Shown here piece after piece: positions 26,355 to 34,194 of a DNA stretch of 49,937 bases. Under the pieces are notes generated by a model. It searched no databases. It had not been told where the DNA came from and saw only the letters and a program-made list of their open reading frames with translations. The stretch lies in contig DASYKC010000028.1 of the NCBI GenBank assembly GCA_035995885.1, positions 1-49,937 on the forward strand, given 5' to 3'. This stretch comes from Schlegelella_A sp035995885. GTDB taxonomy: Bacteria > Pseudomonadota > Gammaproteobacteria > Burkholderiales > Burkholderiaceae_C. Position 1 is the first letter of the stretch; the number at the start of each line of letters is the position of its first letter. The translations under genes and the position numbers were made by a program.

Positions 26355-27029
26355 TCAGCGCGGCGGATCGAATGCCGGACAGGCCGTCGCTTCGCCACGT
26401 CGTGCGCGCGCCAGCGCCGGCCCGATCGCGGCGCCGAGCCGCGCCACTGCACGCCGGTGCGCGGCCGCCAGCGCCGGGAACGATCCCGGCGCCGATTCGC
26501 GAATCAGCCACTCGCAGCGTGACGACGCGCTGCGCGGATCGCCGCCGCTGATCGTCCACGATCCTTCGATGCGCGCCTCGCGGCCCGGCAGGGAATCGAA
26601 GCGGCGAACGTCGACCGCGAGCCGCGACGGCGACGTCGTCGGCGACGAAGCTGATGCAGCTGCCGGCTGGGTGCGCGCGTCGACGATGCCCTGGCCGACG
26701 ACGAGCTCCTCGAGCAACGCCTGGCGGAACTCGTCGCGCAGCGGGCTCGCCCAGCGCTCCTGCTCGAGCAGCGCGAGCGAATCGTCGGCCAGCACGACCA
26801 GCCACTGCGGCTGATCGACCTGCGCCGGCAGGCGGATCGGCTCGACGACGACGGCGATGCCGCTCGCCGGCTGGGTGCCGGCACGCGGCGTGATCTCGCT
26901 CGGCATCAGGGTGTGGAAGTGGGTCGGCGGCGCCGTCGCGCACGCGGCGAGCGCGAGCACCGCGAGCACGAGGCCGGCACGGCGAAGCGATCCGGCGCGG
27001 CGATGAGCGGGAAGCAGGCGGTGGCGCAT
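26355..27029 (-). CDS. pqiC: PqiC-like outer-membrane lipoprotein
   Basis: This 224-residue lipoprotein has lipobox LAACA (Cys about 29) and an ABC-type transport auxiliary (PqiC/YmbA) domain, with the N-terminal THFHTLMP motif, IRLPAQVDQPQWLV and ERWASPLRDEFRQALLEEL. PqiC forms the outer-membrane part of the Pqi lipid-transport tunnel with PqiA and PqiB. It starts six bases from the pqiB stop and ends the operon. It converges with the BON gene. Confidence 0.9.
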   Translation of the reverse strand: MRHRLLPAHRRAGSLRRAGLVLAVLALAACATAPPTHFHTLMPSEITPRAGTQPASGIAVVVEPIRLPAQVDQPQWLVVLADDSLALLEQERWASPLRDEFRQALLEELVVGQGIVDARTQPAAASASSPTTSPSRLAVDVRRFDSLPGREARIEGSWTISGGDPRSASSRCEWLIRESAPGSFPALAAAHRRAVARLGAAIGPALARARRGEATACPAFDPPR

Positions 27030-27035
27030 GGCGTC

Positions 27036-28718
27036 TCAGCGGTTCGGCACCGGCGCGTCGGCGGGCTTGCCGCGCAGCAGCGCTTCCGGATGCTGTTGCA
27101 GATAGTCGGAGAGGACGCGCAGCGCGCGCGACGTGCGCTGCAGCTCGACCAGCGTGTCCTCGAGGTTGCGCTGCACCGGCGAGTTCGGATCGGTGACGTT
27201 GCGGTCGAGGTTCTCGAGCGACTTCTGCGCGCTGTTCAGCGTCCGCTGCACCTCGGCGAGCGCCTTCTGCGCGTCGGGCGTGAGCTGGCTGATCGCCGCG
27301 CTGGCGCGCTGCAGCGTCGTGCGCAGGTCGCGGCCGATCTCGTCGAACGGAATCTTGCTCACCTTCTGGACGATCTCGGCGATCTGCGGCTGCAGCTCGC
27401 TCAGCGTTCCCGGCGCCGTCGGCATGTGCACCGCGCCGTCGCTGCCGATCGACGCCGTGCGCGGCGGGCCGGGGATGAAATCGAGGGCGACGTAGAGCTG
27501 GCCGGTGAGCAGGTTGCCGGTGCGCAGCTGCGCACGCAAGCCGCTGGCGATCAGCTTCTGCAGGACCACGGCATCGTCGCCGACGCCGGCATCGCGCAGC
27601 AGCGCCGCGCGCACCGGGCCGAGGCGCAGCGGATAGATCTCGGCCGTGACCTCGACCGGGAAGCGCTTCCTCTGCGCGTCGTACTGGAGCGCGATGTGGC
27701 GGACGCGGCCGATGTCGACGCCGAGCAGGTCGATCGTCGCGCCCGGCGCGAGGCCGCGCACCGACTGGTCGAAGATCATCCGGATCGGCACGGCGACGCC
27801 GTCGGCCGGCGCCAGCGCCGCGCGGCGGTCGGGGAACAGCGTGAAGACGGTGTTCTCGGGCGCCGGCGGCGAGCGGCCGCTGTCGGCCGGCGACTCGAAG
27901 GCGAGGCCGCCGGCGAGCACCGACGCGAGCGTCTGCGTGTTGACGCTGAGGCCGCTCGCGCTCAGCGTCAGGTCGATGCCGCTCGCGTTCCAGAAGCGGC
28001 TGTTCAGCGTCACCAGCTTCTGGTACGGCGACTCGACGAAGATCTTCATCGACAGCTCGTCGCGATCGGCGTCGAGCGTGTAGGCGACGACGCGGCCGAC
28101 CGGCGTGCGGCGGTGGTACACGGGCGAGCCGACGTCGAGCGAGCCGAGATCTTCCGAGCGCAGCACGAAGATCGCGCCGGGCTCGCCGCGCAGGACGAGC
28201 GGCGGCGCCTCGAGGCCGACGAACTCGCTGCGCGACCGGGTCGAGACGCCGGCGTCGGCGGCGATGTAGGCGCCCGAGAGCAGCGTGCTGAGGCCGCTCA
28301 CGCCGGCCGCGCCGATGCGCGGCTTGACGACCCAGAAGGTCGTGTCCTCGACCGCGAAGCTCGTCGCCGAGCGGTCGAGCTGGACGACGACGACGACGCG
28401 CTTGCGGTCGTCGCGCAGCGCCACCGAGACGACCTTGCCGATCACCACTTCCTTGTAGCGGACCTCGGTCTTGCCGGCCTCGACGCCGTCGGCCGACGTG
28501 AACTCGATCTCGACGCGCGGACCGGCGAGGAAGACGGTTCGCACCAGCATCGAGGCGGCGATGACGATCGCCACCGCCGGCACCAGCCAGACGAGCGAGA
28601 CGTTCCAGCGTCGCGCCTTGACGACGCGCGGCCGCGGCAGGTCGTCGAGCGCGGGCCCGCCCGGCTCGCCCGGCGGCTTCAGCGGCGCGTCAGGCGAGTC
28701 TTCCATCGTGGCCGGCAT
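27036..28718 (-). CDS. pqiB: PqiB, MCE-domain periplasm-spanning lipid transport protein
   Basis: This 560-residue protein has an N-terminal membrane anchor (about 40-62, VSLVWLVPAVAIVIAASML) and then three MCE repeats (first at about 68-160 with GPRVEIEFTSADGVEAGKTE; second about 180-275 with RVVAYTLDADRDELSMK; third about 310-420 with PIRMIFDQSVRGLAPGATID). The helical C-terminus (about 460-540) would form the needle-like coiled coil. PqiB bridges inner and outer membranes. Its start overlaps the end of the pqiA second half by 29 bases. Confidence 0.95.
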   Translation of the reverse strand: MPATMEDSPDAPLKPPGEPGGPALDDLPRPRVVKARRWNVSLVWLVPAVAIVIAASMLVRTVFLAGPRVEIEFTSADGVEAGKTEVRYKEVVIGKVVSVALRDDRKRVVVVVQLDRSATSFAVEDTTFWVVKPRIGAAGVSGLSTLLSGAYIAADAGVSTRSRSEFVGLEAPPLVLRGEPGAIFVLRSEDLGSLDVGSPVYHRRTPVGRVVAYTLDADRDELSMKIFVESPYQKLVTLNSRFWNASGIDLTLSASGLSVNTQTLASVLAGGLAFESPADSGRSPPAPENTVFTLFPDRRAALAPADGVAVPIRMIFDQSVRGLAPGATIDLLGVDIGRVRHIALQYDAQRKRFPVEVTAEIYPLRLGPVRAALLRDAGVGDDAVVLQKLIASGLRAQLRTGNLLTGQLYVALDFIPGPPRTASIGSDGAVHMPTAPGTLSELQPQIAEIVQKVSKIPFDEIGRDLRTTLQRASAAISQLTPDAQKALAEVQRTLNSAQKSLENLDRNVTDPNSPVQRNLEDTLVELQRTSRALRVLSDYLQQHPEALLRGKPADAPVPNR

Positions 28719-29331
28719 GCGCCGTCGGCTGATCGCGCCAGATCATGCGCGGGTCGAACGACCAGGTGGCGAGCAAGGTGAGGACGACGACCGCCGCGAA
28801 CGACAGCAGCCCCAGGCCGACGCTGACGCTGGCGAGCGGGCCGAAGCGAACCGTCGCGGCGAGCAGGACGACGACGTAGACGTCGAGCATCGACCAGTGG
28901 CCGACGGCCTCGATGAGCCGGTACAGCTTGGCGCGCTCGAGCCGGCGCCACGCGGGCTTGCGGCGCACCGTCCAGGCGAGCAGGGCGAGGACGCCGATCT
29001 TGAGCACCGGCACGGCGATGCTGGCGATGAAGACGATCACCGCCAGGCCCCACGAGCCGTCGAGCCAGAGCTCGTGGATGCCGCCGAGCAGCGTGTGCTC
29101 GTCGCGCTGCAGGGCCGAGGTCGTGACCATCACGGGCAAGGTATTGGCCGGGACGTAGAGCACCGCCGCGCCGACCACGCAGGCCCACGTCCGCTGCAGC
29201 GCGAACGGCTTGGTCAGGTACAGCGGGTGGCCGCAGCGCGCGCACTTCTGGGCCAGCGTCGGGTCGTCGCCGACGACGTCGACCGAGACCAGGCCGCAGC
29301 TCTCGCAGCCGATGAGCGCGGCGCCGCTCAT
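28690..29331 (-). CDS. pqiA: PqiA C-terminal half as a separate protein
   Basis: This 213-residue inner-membrane protein has its own N-terminal zinc ribbon (CESCG and CARCG) and four membrane segments. It matches one of the two tandem domains of E. coli PqiA, which is a single protein of about 417 residues. Motifs are PANTLPVMVTT and GHWSMLDVYVVVLLAA. It overlaps the first-half gene as ATGA at 29328-29331 and overlaps pqiB by 29 bases. Together the two halves form the PqiA unit that probably feeds lipid to PqiB. Confidence 0.9.
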   Translation of the reverse strand: MSGAALIGCESCGLVSVDVVGDDPTLAQKCARCGHPLYLTKPFALQRTWACVVGAAVLYVPANTLPVMVTTSALQRDEHTLLGGIHELWLDGSWGLAVIVFIASIAVPVLKIGVLALLAWTVRRKPAWRRLERAKLYRLIEAVGHWSMLDVYVVVLLAATVRFGPLASVSVGLGLLSFAAVVVLTLLATWSFDPRMIWRDQPTAHAGHDGRLA

Positions 29332-29930
29332 CGCACCTGCCACCACAGGTGCTTGAGCCCGGCCGACTGGATCGCGGCGAAGAGCACGGTGACGGCGCCG
29401 AGCGCGAACAGCCCCGGACCGGGCGCGGCGTCGGCCAGCCCCGACAGCCGGACGAGCGAGAGCAGGACGCCGACGGTGAAGACTTCGATCATGTTCCAGC
29501 GATCGGCCTGGTGGAGGAGGCGCACGCACCAGGCGAAGCCGGGCGGCTTGCTGCCGGCGGCGAGCGGCAGCAGGACGTAGAGGCGCAGGGCGACGAACGC
29601 GGCAGGCGCGAGGAGCGCGGTGACCGCGGCAAGGACGGCGACGAACTGCTGGTCCTCCTGCCAGGCGGTCGAGATGGCCTGCACGAGGGTCGCGGACTCC
29701 GACCCGCCGCGCAGGCTGAGCGACATCAGCGGCGTGTTGATCGCAATCAGGTAGGCGGCGCCAGCGGCGACCGTGAGGGCGAGGACGCTGCCGATCGACA
29801 GCCGGTGCGCGCGGCCGAGGACGGCTTCGCAGCGCGAGCAGCGCGCCAGCGCGGCGTCGCCGAGCGGCTGCCAGCGATGCGCCAGCCCGCACTGCTCACA
29901 GACGACGAGGGAGCCTTCGACCTGACCCAT
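29328..29930 (-). CDS. pqiA: PqiA N-terminal half as a separate protein
   Basis: This 200-residue inner-membrane protein has a zinc ribbon (CEQCG, CSRCE) and four membrane segments with AINTPLMSLSLRG and DRWNMIEVFTVGVLLSLVRL. It is the first tandem domain of PqiA. The clean ATGA junction and the intact zinc ribbon on the second half indicate a true two-gene arrangement, not a frameshift. It is first in the pqiA-pqiA-pqiB-pqiC operon. Paraquat-inducible annotation comes from E. coli; regulation here is not visible. Confidence 0.9.
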   Translation of the reverse strand: MGQVEGSLVVCEQCGLAHRWQPLGDAALARCSRCEAVLGRAHRLSIGSVLALTVAAGAAYLIAINTPLMSLSLRGGSESATLVQAISTAWQEDQQFVAVLAAVTALLAPAAFVALRLYVLLPLAAGSKPPGFAWCVRLLHQADRWNMIEVFTVGVLLSLVRLSGLADAAPGPGLFALGAVTVLFAAIQSAGLKHLWWQVR

Positions 29931-30038
29931 TCAGCTCATGCACCCAGGGAGCGGCTGCGCGCCGACGCGCTTCCGGGGCCGAGGCCCGCGGCGATTATCA
30001 CGGTGCCGCCGCCCCGGCGACGGCGACGCCGGTCCGGG

Positions 30039-30260
30039 TCAGTTGTCGACGCCGGCGAGCATCGCGCTGCCTCGCGCCGAAGGCCGCGCGTTCGTCGTCG
30101 CCGACGCATGCGGAACGACTTCGACGGCGCCACGCTGGCGTGCCGCCCGCTCGACCGCGCCGCTGACGACCGAATAGAAGGTGGCGAGCATGACCAAGGC
30201 GACGAAGGCGCAGGTGCCGATCAGGCCCTTGCGCAGGAACAGCACGTTTTGCTCGCTCAT
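30039..30260 (-). CDS. Small single-span membrane protein
   Basis: This 73-residue protein (MSEQNVLFLRKG) has one membrane segment (about 13-35, GLIGTCAFVALVMLATFYSVV) followed by a hydrophilic, basic tail. A GGAGG ribosome site lies eight bases before the ATG, supporting a real gene. I recognise no family. It lies between the pqi operon and another small gene, in a region dominated by stress genes. Confidence 0.6.
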   Translation of the reverse strand: MSEQNVLFLRKGLIGTCAFVALVMLATFYSVVSGAVERAARQRGAVEVVPHASATTNARPSARGSAMLAGVDN

Positions 30261-30315
30261 CGAAACGCCTCCGCGCTGCGCCCTGCGCCGCTGCTGCCGA
30301 CGCGGGGCCGGCGGC

Positions 30316-30519
30316 TCATGGCTTGCGCTTGGCGGCCACGCGCACCGGGCCGGCGTGTTGCTGCCGCAGGCGCGGCGGTTCGCGACGGCTGACCGCGCGT
30401 GTCGCCGGCCGCGGCGCCTGTGGCAGATAGGGTTCGACGTCGCTCGGCGAGGTGCTGAAGAACCAGTGAATGAAGCGGTCGAACCGTTCTCCGAATGTCA
30501 CCGGGTTCGCCGCTTTCAT
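30316..30519 (-). CDS. Small basic hypothetical protein
   Basis: This 67-residue protein begins MKAANPVTFGERFDRFIHWF, an amphipathic aromatic segment, followed by a proline- and arginine-rich tail ending RVAAKRKP. An AAGGTG site is eight bases before the ATG. No domain is recognised. It may be co-transcribed with the 30039 gene, from the divergent region shared with the transglutaminase gene. Confidence 0.5.
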   Translation of the reverse strand: MKAANPVTFGERFDRFIHWFFSTSPSDVEPYLPQAPRPATRAVSRREPPRLRQQHAGPVRVAAKRKP

Positions 30520-30627
30520 GGCTGCACCTTAGCGGCAAGGCCCTCTGCGGACAGCCGGGCGACCGCGCCCTGCGGCGTCGGACGCAGCCTACAGCCGCTG
30601 AGGACCGGAGCCGACGACCGGACCCTT

Positions 30628-30656
30628 TCCTACAGCGACGCCCTGCCCGGTCGGAC
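30628..30656 (+). promoter_or_regulatory. TCCTAC-N18-CGGAC candidate activator site
   Basis: TCCTAC (30628-30633) and CGGAC (30652-30656) have an 18-base spacer. A GACGAT hexamer begins at 30679, 51 bases from the first T. It is 83 bases before the transglutaminase-like gene, the same distance as at 16103. A related GCCTACAG lies at 30587. Confidence 0.45.
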
Positions 30657-30710
30657 GCTGGACGGGCATGCATCGTGCGACGATGAACGCAGAATTCAAG
30701 GGAGCGTTTC

Positions 30711-31550
30711 ATGCTGATCAGGGTCGGGTACGACATCGAGCTCGCCGTCGCCACGCCGATGGCCGTGATCTACCTCCTGCGCGTCCATCCGTCGCGGCAC
30801 CATGACCTTGTCGCCCCCGAGTCGGTCCAGGTGAGCGGCGGCCTCGTCCCCGAGGAATACGTCGACAGCTTCGGCAACCAGTGCGGGCGGGTCAACGTCC
30901 CGGTCGGCATGTCGACGGTGCGGATCACCAACGACGCGCTCGTTCGCGATTCCGGCGAGCTCGACGAGGTCAACCTCGAGGCGCGCCAGCACGATCCGAC
31001 CGAGCTGCCGGTCGCGACCCTGCAGTTCCTGCTGCCGAGCCGCTACTGCGAGGTCGACAGCGAGCTGCTCGCCTTCGCCTGGAACCAGTTCGGCGGCACG
31101 CCGCCCGGCTGGCCGCGCGTCCGCGCCATCTGCGACTTCGTCCACCAGCATCTGAAGTTCAACTACAAGACCGCCCGGCCGACGCGCACCGCGCTCGACG
31201 CCTTCCGCGAGAAGGAAGCCGTCTGCCGCGACTTCACCCACCTGGCGATCACGCTGTGCCGCTGCATGAACATCCCGGCGCGCTACACGACCGGCTACCT
31301 CGGCGACATCGGCGTGCCGGCGTCGGGGCCGATGGACTTCAGCGCCTGGTTCGAGGTCTTCCTCGGCGACCGCTGGTACACCTCGGATGCGCGCCACAAC
31401 GCGCGCCGCATCGGCCGCATCGTCATGGCGCGCGGTCGCGACGCCGGCGACGTGCCGCTGACGATGTGCTTCGGCCCGAGCACCCTGCTGCGCTTCGACG
31501 TCGTCACCGACGAAGTCGTCGAGCCGAGCACGACGGCCGCCTTGGCCTGA
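30711..31550 (+). CDS. Transglutaminase-like (cysteine protease fold) protein
   Basis: This 279-residue protein has an N-terminal beta domain (about 1-100) and a transglutaminase-like core (about 125-240). The nucleophile is Cys172 in EKEAVCRDFTHLAITLCR, followed by NIPARYTTGYLGDIG and DFSAWFEVFLGDRWYTSDAR. In this last block the position where many homologues carry the catalytic His is Ser211; the nearest His is His229 in DARHN, next to Asp226. No signal peptide is visible, so it is probably cytoplasmic. A GGGAG ribosome site precedes ATG 30711. A protease or amidase role on peptides is possible; the substrate is unknown. Confidence 0.88.
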   Translation: MLIRVGYDIELAVATPMAVIYLLRVHPSRHHDLVAPESVQVSGGLVPEEYVDSFGNQCGRVNVPVGMSTVRITNDALVRDSGELDEVNLEARQHDPTELPVATLQFLLPSRYCEVDSELLAFAWNQFGGTPPGWPRVRAICDFVHQHLKFNYKTARPTRTALDAFREKEAVCRDFTHLAITLCRCMNIPARYTTGYLGDIGVPASGPMDFSAWFEVFLGDRWYTSDARHNARRIGRIVMARGRDAGDVPLTMCFGPSTLLRFDVVTDEVVEPSTTAALA

Positions 31551-31585
31551 CGCGCGGCGCCCATTTCACGCCAAGGAGATACCGC

Positions 31586-31825
31586 ATGGCCACGACACCG
31601 AACAAGGACGAAGTCCAGGGCGAAGGCGACTACGAAGCCGGCCGCCGCTATGACAAGGCAAGCCGCGAGTTCGCCCAATCGGGCCGCGTCGAGCCGGCGG
31701 CGCGCGACGCCGCGCCGCACGACGCGGGCGAGGCCGAGGACATGGAACGCGCCGAGGACGTCGGCAAGTCCCACGCCAAGGGCGAAGACCCGCTTCTCGA
31801 CAAGAAGCGCAAGCCCGGCGCCTGA
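31586..31825 (+). CDS. Small hydrophilic hypothetical protein
   Basis: This 79-residue, highly charged protein contains GEGDYEAGRRYDKASREFAQ and ends with LLDKKRKPGA. AAGGAG lies seven bases before ATG 31586. The GDYEAxRRYD segment recurs, as far as I recall, in short uncharacterised proteobacterial proteins. It is probably intrinsically disordered, as are many desiccation- or osmotic-stress proteins, but no function is known. It is likely co-transcribed with the transglutaminase gene. Confidence 0.7.
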   Translation: MATTPNKDEVQGEGDYEAGRRYDKASREFAQSGRVEPAARDAAPHDAGEAEDMERAEDVGKSHAKGEDPLLDKKRKPGA

Positions 31826-31847
31826 GCGCCCGGCGCCGCCTCGGCGG

Positions 31848-34124
31848 TCAGCGCGCGGCGGTCCGCGCCGTCGACGCGGGCGATGCCGCCGGCGCCGGCG
31901 GCGGCACGCGGGTCGTCGCCGGGTTGCGAACCGCGCCCGGAATGACGCCGCTGGTGCGGGCGAGCGCAGCGCATTCGGCATCGGCCTCGGCGGCGTTCTT
32001 CTTCGATCCCGGATCGACGAACGGGATGATCGCCGCAAGCGGGTTGAGCAATGCGAGCAGCGCCGAAGCACCCGCCTTGCCGGCGAGCTTGCCGACCTCC
32101 AGCGAGACCGCCGGCTTGGCGAACGTGCCCTTGACGTGGACCGGCGTGCGCAGCGTCAGCGGGCTGAAGTTCTTGGGCGAGACGACGGCGCGCAGGTCGA
32201 GGCTCTCGTCGTGCAGCGACACGGCACCGTCGATCCAGATCGTCGTCACGTCGGTGTTGAGGACGAAGACCTTCGGCCGCGCCACGCCCTTGACGACGTC
32301 GAGGTCGGCGACGTTGCAGTTGATGCGCAACGCCTCGTCGCCCTTGATCATGACGCCGAGCGCCTGGGCGATGTCGATCCCCGCCGCCTCGATCGCCAGA
32401 TGCGAGAGCCGCGCGTCGCGCAGGTGCATGCGCAGGTCGCCGTCGAGGCTGCCCAGGATCTCGGCGGACGATCGGCCCCTGCCTTTCACCTTCACGAGCG
32501 CGTCGAGCTTGCCCGAGAGATAGGGCGGCGCGTCGCCGGCGCGCTTCACGCGCAGCCACTGGGCGAGGTTGACGCCGAGCAGGCGCATGTCGGCGGTCCA
32601 GAGGGCCTCCTTGCCGCGGCCGTCGAGCTGGAGGTAGCCGGCGAGCTTGCCCTGCGCCGTCACGCCCTCGAAGTCGGCGATCGTCAGCACGCCGTCGGCG
32701 AGCAGCAGGTGCGCGCGCGCCGGATGGAGCGGCTCGATGATGGTGGTGCCGGGATCGAAGGTGCCGATGTCGATGACGATGTTGGCGTCCATGGCGCGCA
32801 GCGACGGCAGGTCGAACTTCTTGTCGGGGATGACGCGGCCGCTCGCGCCGGCGGCGTTCTTGGCCGCGCCGCTGCTCGGCGCCGACGCCGCGCTGCCGGG
32901 CGCCGGCGCGCCGACCGCCGGCCCGAGGTCGGCGAGGACGAGGCGCGATCCGCCGAGCCGGCCGGCGAGGAGCGGCACCTTCGGCCGCTTGTCGTACGTG
33001 AAGGCGCCGTCGAGCCGGCTCGAGCCGATGCTCGCCGACTCGAATACCGCCTTCCAGACGGTCGCGTCCTTGGCGAGCGTGCCGTGCGTCTTGAACGCCG
33101 GCGTCGTCGGCAGCGTGATGCCGAGGGCATCGCCGACCGCCGCGAGCGAGGGCCCGGCGAGATTGAAGCGGCCCTTCAGGCCGGTGAAGTGAAGCGGGTC
33201 GACGGTGCTGCCGTCGAAGCTCACCTCGGCGCGGCCGATGATCGCGCGCAGCGACAGCGGCTGCGCCTTCGTGTCGCCGTCCTCGAAGAAGCCGAGCACG
33301 CCGGCGGTTCGCAGGTCGATGCGGACCGGCAGCTGGCGGTACTGGCCGACCGCCTTCAGCCTGAGGCCGCTCTCGCCTTGGGCGAGGCGAACGCTCTCGG
33401 CACTCGCCTGCGACGCGCCGCCTGCGGCGCCGCCGGCGCGAATGACGATGCCGCTGCTCGCGGCCCCGCTCGCGGCCGGCCCGCTTTCCGGCGCGCTCGC
33501 CGACGCCGACGCCGGCGCGCCGGACAAGGTCGCGGGCACGGCGCTGCCGTCGCTGAGCGCGAAGCGCGCGTCGATGCCGGCCGGCAGGAGGCCGTCGACG
33601 TAGAGCACGTGGCCGTCGCCGACGACGAGCCGGCCGAAGGTCGGCAGCGAAGCCGACGCGTCGGCGCCGGCCGCGGCCTTCTTGCCGAACTGCCACGACG
33701 CCGTGCCGTCGGTACGCCGCTCGAGACGGGCGTCGAGCGACGCGGCCTCGAGCGACTTGACGTGCAGCGTCTCGCCGTGCCAGGCGCGCCAGAGATCGCC
33801 GTAGCCGAGCTGCAGGCGGGCGTCGCGCGCGAGCAGCATGTACGGCGTCGGGCTCCAGGCGGGCGCGCCGATCTCCAACGACGCGGCGCGAACGCGGACG
33901 CTGCCGAGGAGGCCGATCCGCACCCCCGACGCCTTCGCCGGATCGTCGCCGAACTCGACGCGACGATCGAGGACCTTGGCGAGCCGGCTTTGCACCGGGC
34001 CGGCGAGGAACGGCCAGCCGATCGCTTCGCAGAGGCCGACGACGACGATCAGCGCCGCGACCGCCGTGAGCAGCACGAGCGGCCAGCGGACGCCGGCGCG
34101 CCAGGCTGCAAGCGGGGTTCTCAT
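31848..34124 (-). CDS. AsmA-family protein
   Basis: This 758-residue protein has an N-terminal membrane anchor (about 12-36, WPLVLLTAVAALIVVVGLCE) followed by a long periplasmic beta-rich region. AsmA-type segments include RLAKVLDRRVEFG near the anchor and GSLDGDLRMHLRDARLSHLA, AVVSPKNFSPLTLRTPVHVK and GTFAKPAVSLEVGKL towards the C-terminus. AsmA-like proteins are thought to bridge membranes for phospholipid transport. Low-complexity Ala/Ser/Gly insertions are present near 190-225 and 410-435. ATG 34124 is chosen over the upstream ATG 34151 because it places the anchor correctly. It is the last gene in the 37357-31848 minus run. Confidence 0.88.
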   Translation of the reverse strand: MRTPLAAWRAGVRWPLVLLTAVAALIVVVGLCEAIGWPFLAGPVQSRLAKVLDRRVEFGDDPAKASGVRIGLLGSVRVRAASLEIGAPAWSPTPYMLLARDARLQLGYGDLWRAWHGETLHVKSLEAASLDARLERRTDGTASWQFGKKAAAGADASASLPTFGRLVVGDGHVLYVDGLLPAGIDARFALSDGSAVPATLSGAPASASASAPESGPAASGAASSGIVIRAGGAAGGASQASAESVRLAQGESGLRLKAVGQYRQLPVRIDLRTAGVLGFFEDGDTKAQPLSLRAIIGRAEVSFDGSTVDPLHFTGLKGRFNLAGPSLAAVGDALGITLPTTPAFKTHGTLAKDATVWKAVFESASIGSSRLDGAFTYDKRPKVPLLAGRLGGSRLVLADLGPAVGAPAPGSAASAPSSGAAKNAAGASGRVIPDKKFDLPSLRAMDANIVIDIGTFDPGTTIIEPLHPARAHLLLADGVLTIADFEGVTAQGKLAGYLQLDGRGKEALWTADMRLLGVNLAQWLRVKRAGDAPPYLSGKLDALVKVKGRGRSSAEILGSLDGDLRMHLRDARLSHLAIEAAGIDIAQALGVMIKGDEALRINCNVADLDVVKGVARPKVFVLNTDVTTIWIDGAVSLHDESLDLRAVVSPKNFSPLTLRTPVHVKGTFAKPAVSLEVGKLAGKAGASALLALLNPLAAIIPFVDPGSKKNAAEADAECAALARTSGVIPGAVRNPATTRVPPPAPAASPASTARTAAR

Positions 34125-34194
34125 GCGCGCGATTCTCGACGCCGCCGGCACGGCGCCGTATCGGTGCCTGCCGAAGCGGCCTGTGGGCTCGCTC

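Noticed and set aside
30587..30592. GCCTAC as a sixth member of the TCCTAC set
   Set aside because: It differs at the first base and lacks the second box at 17-18 bases. It is mentioned only as a related sequence.
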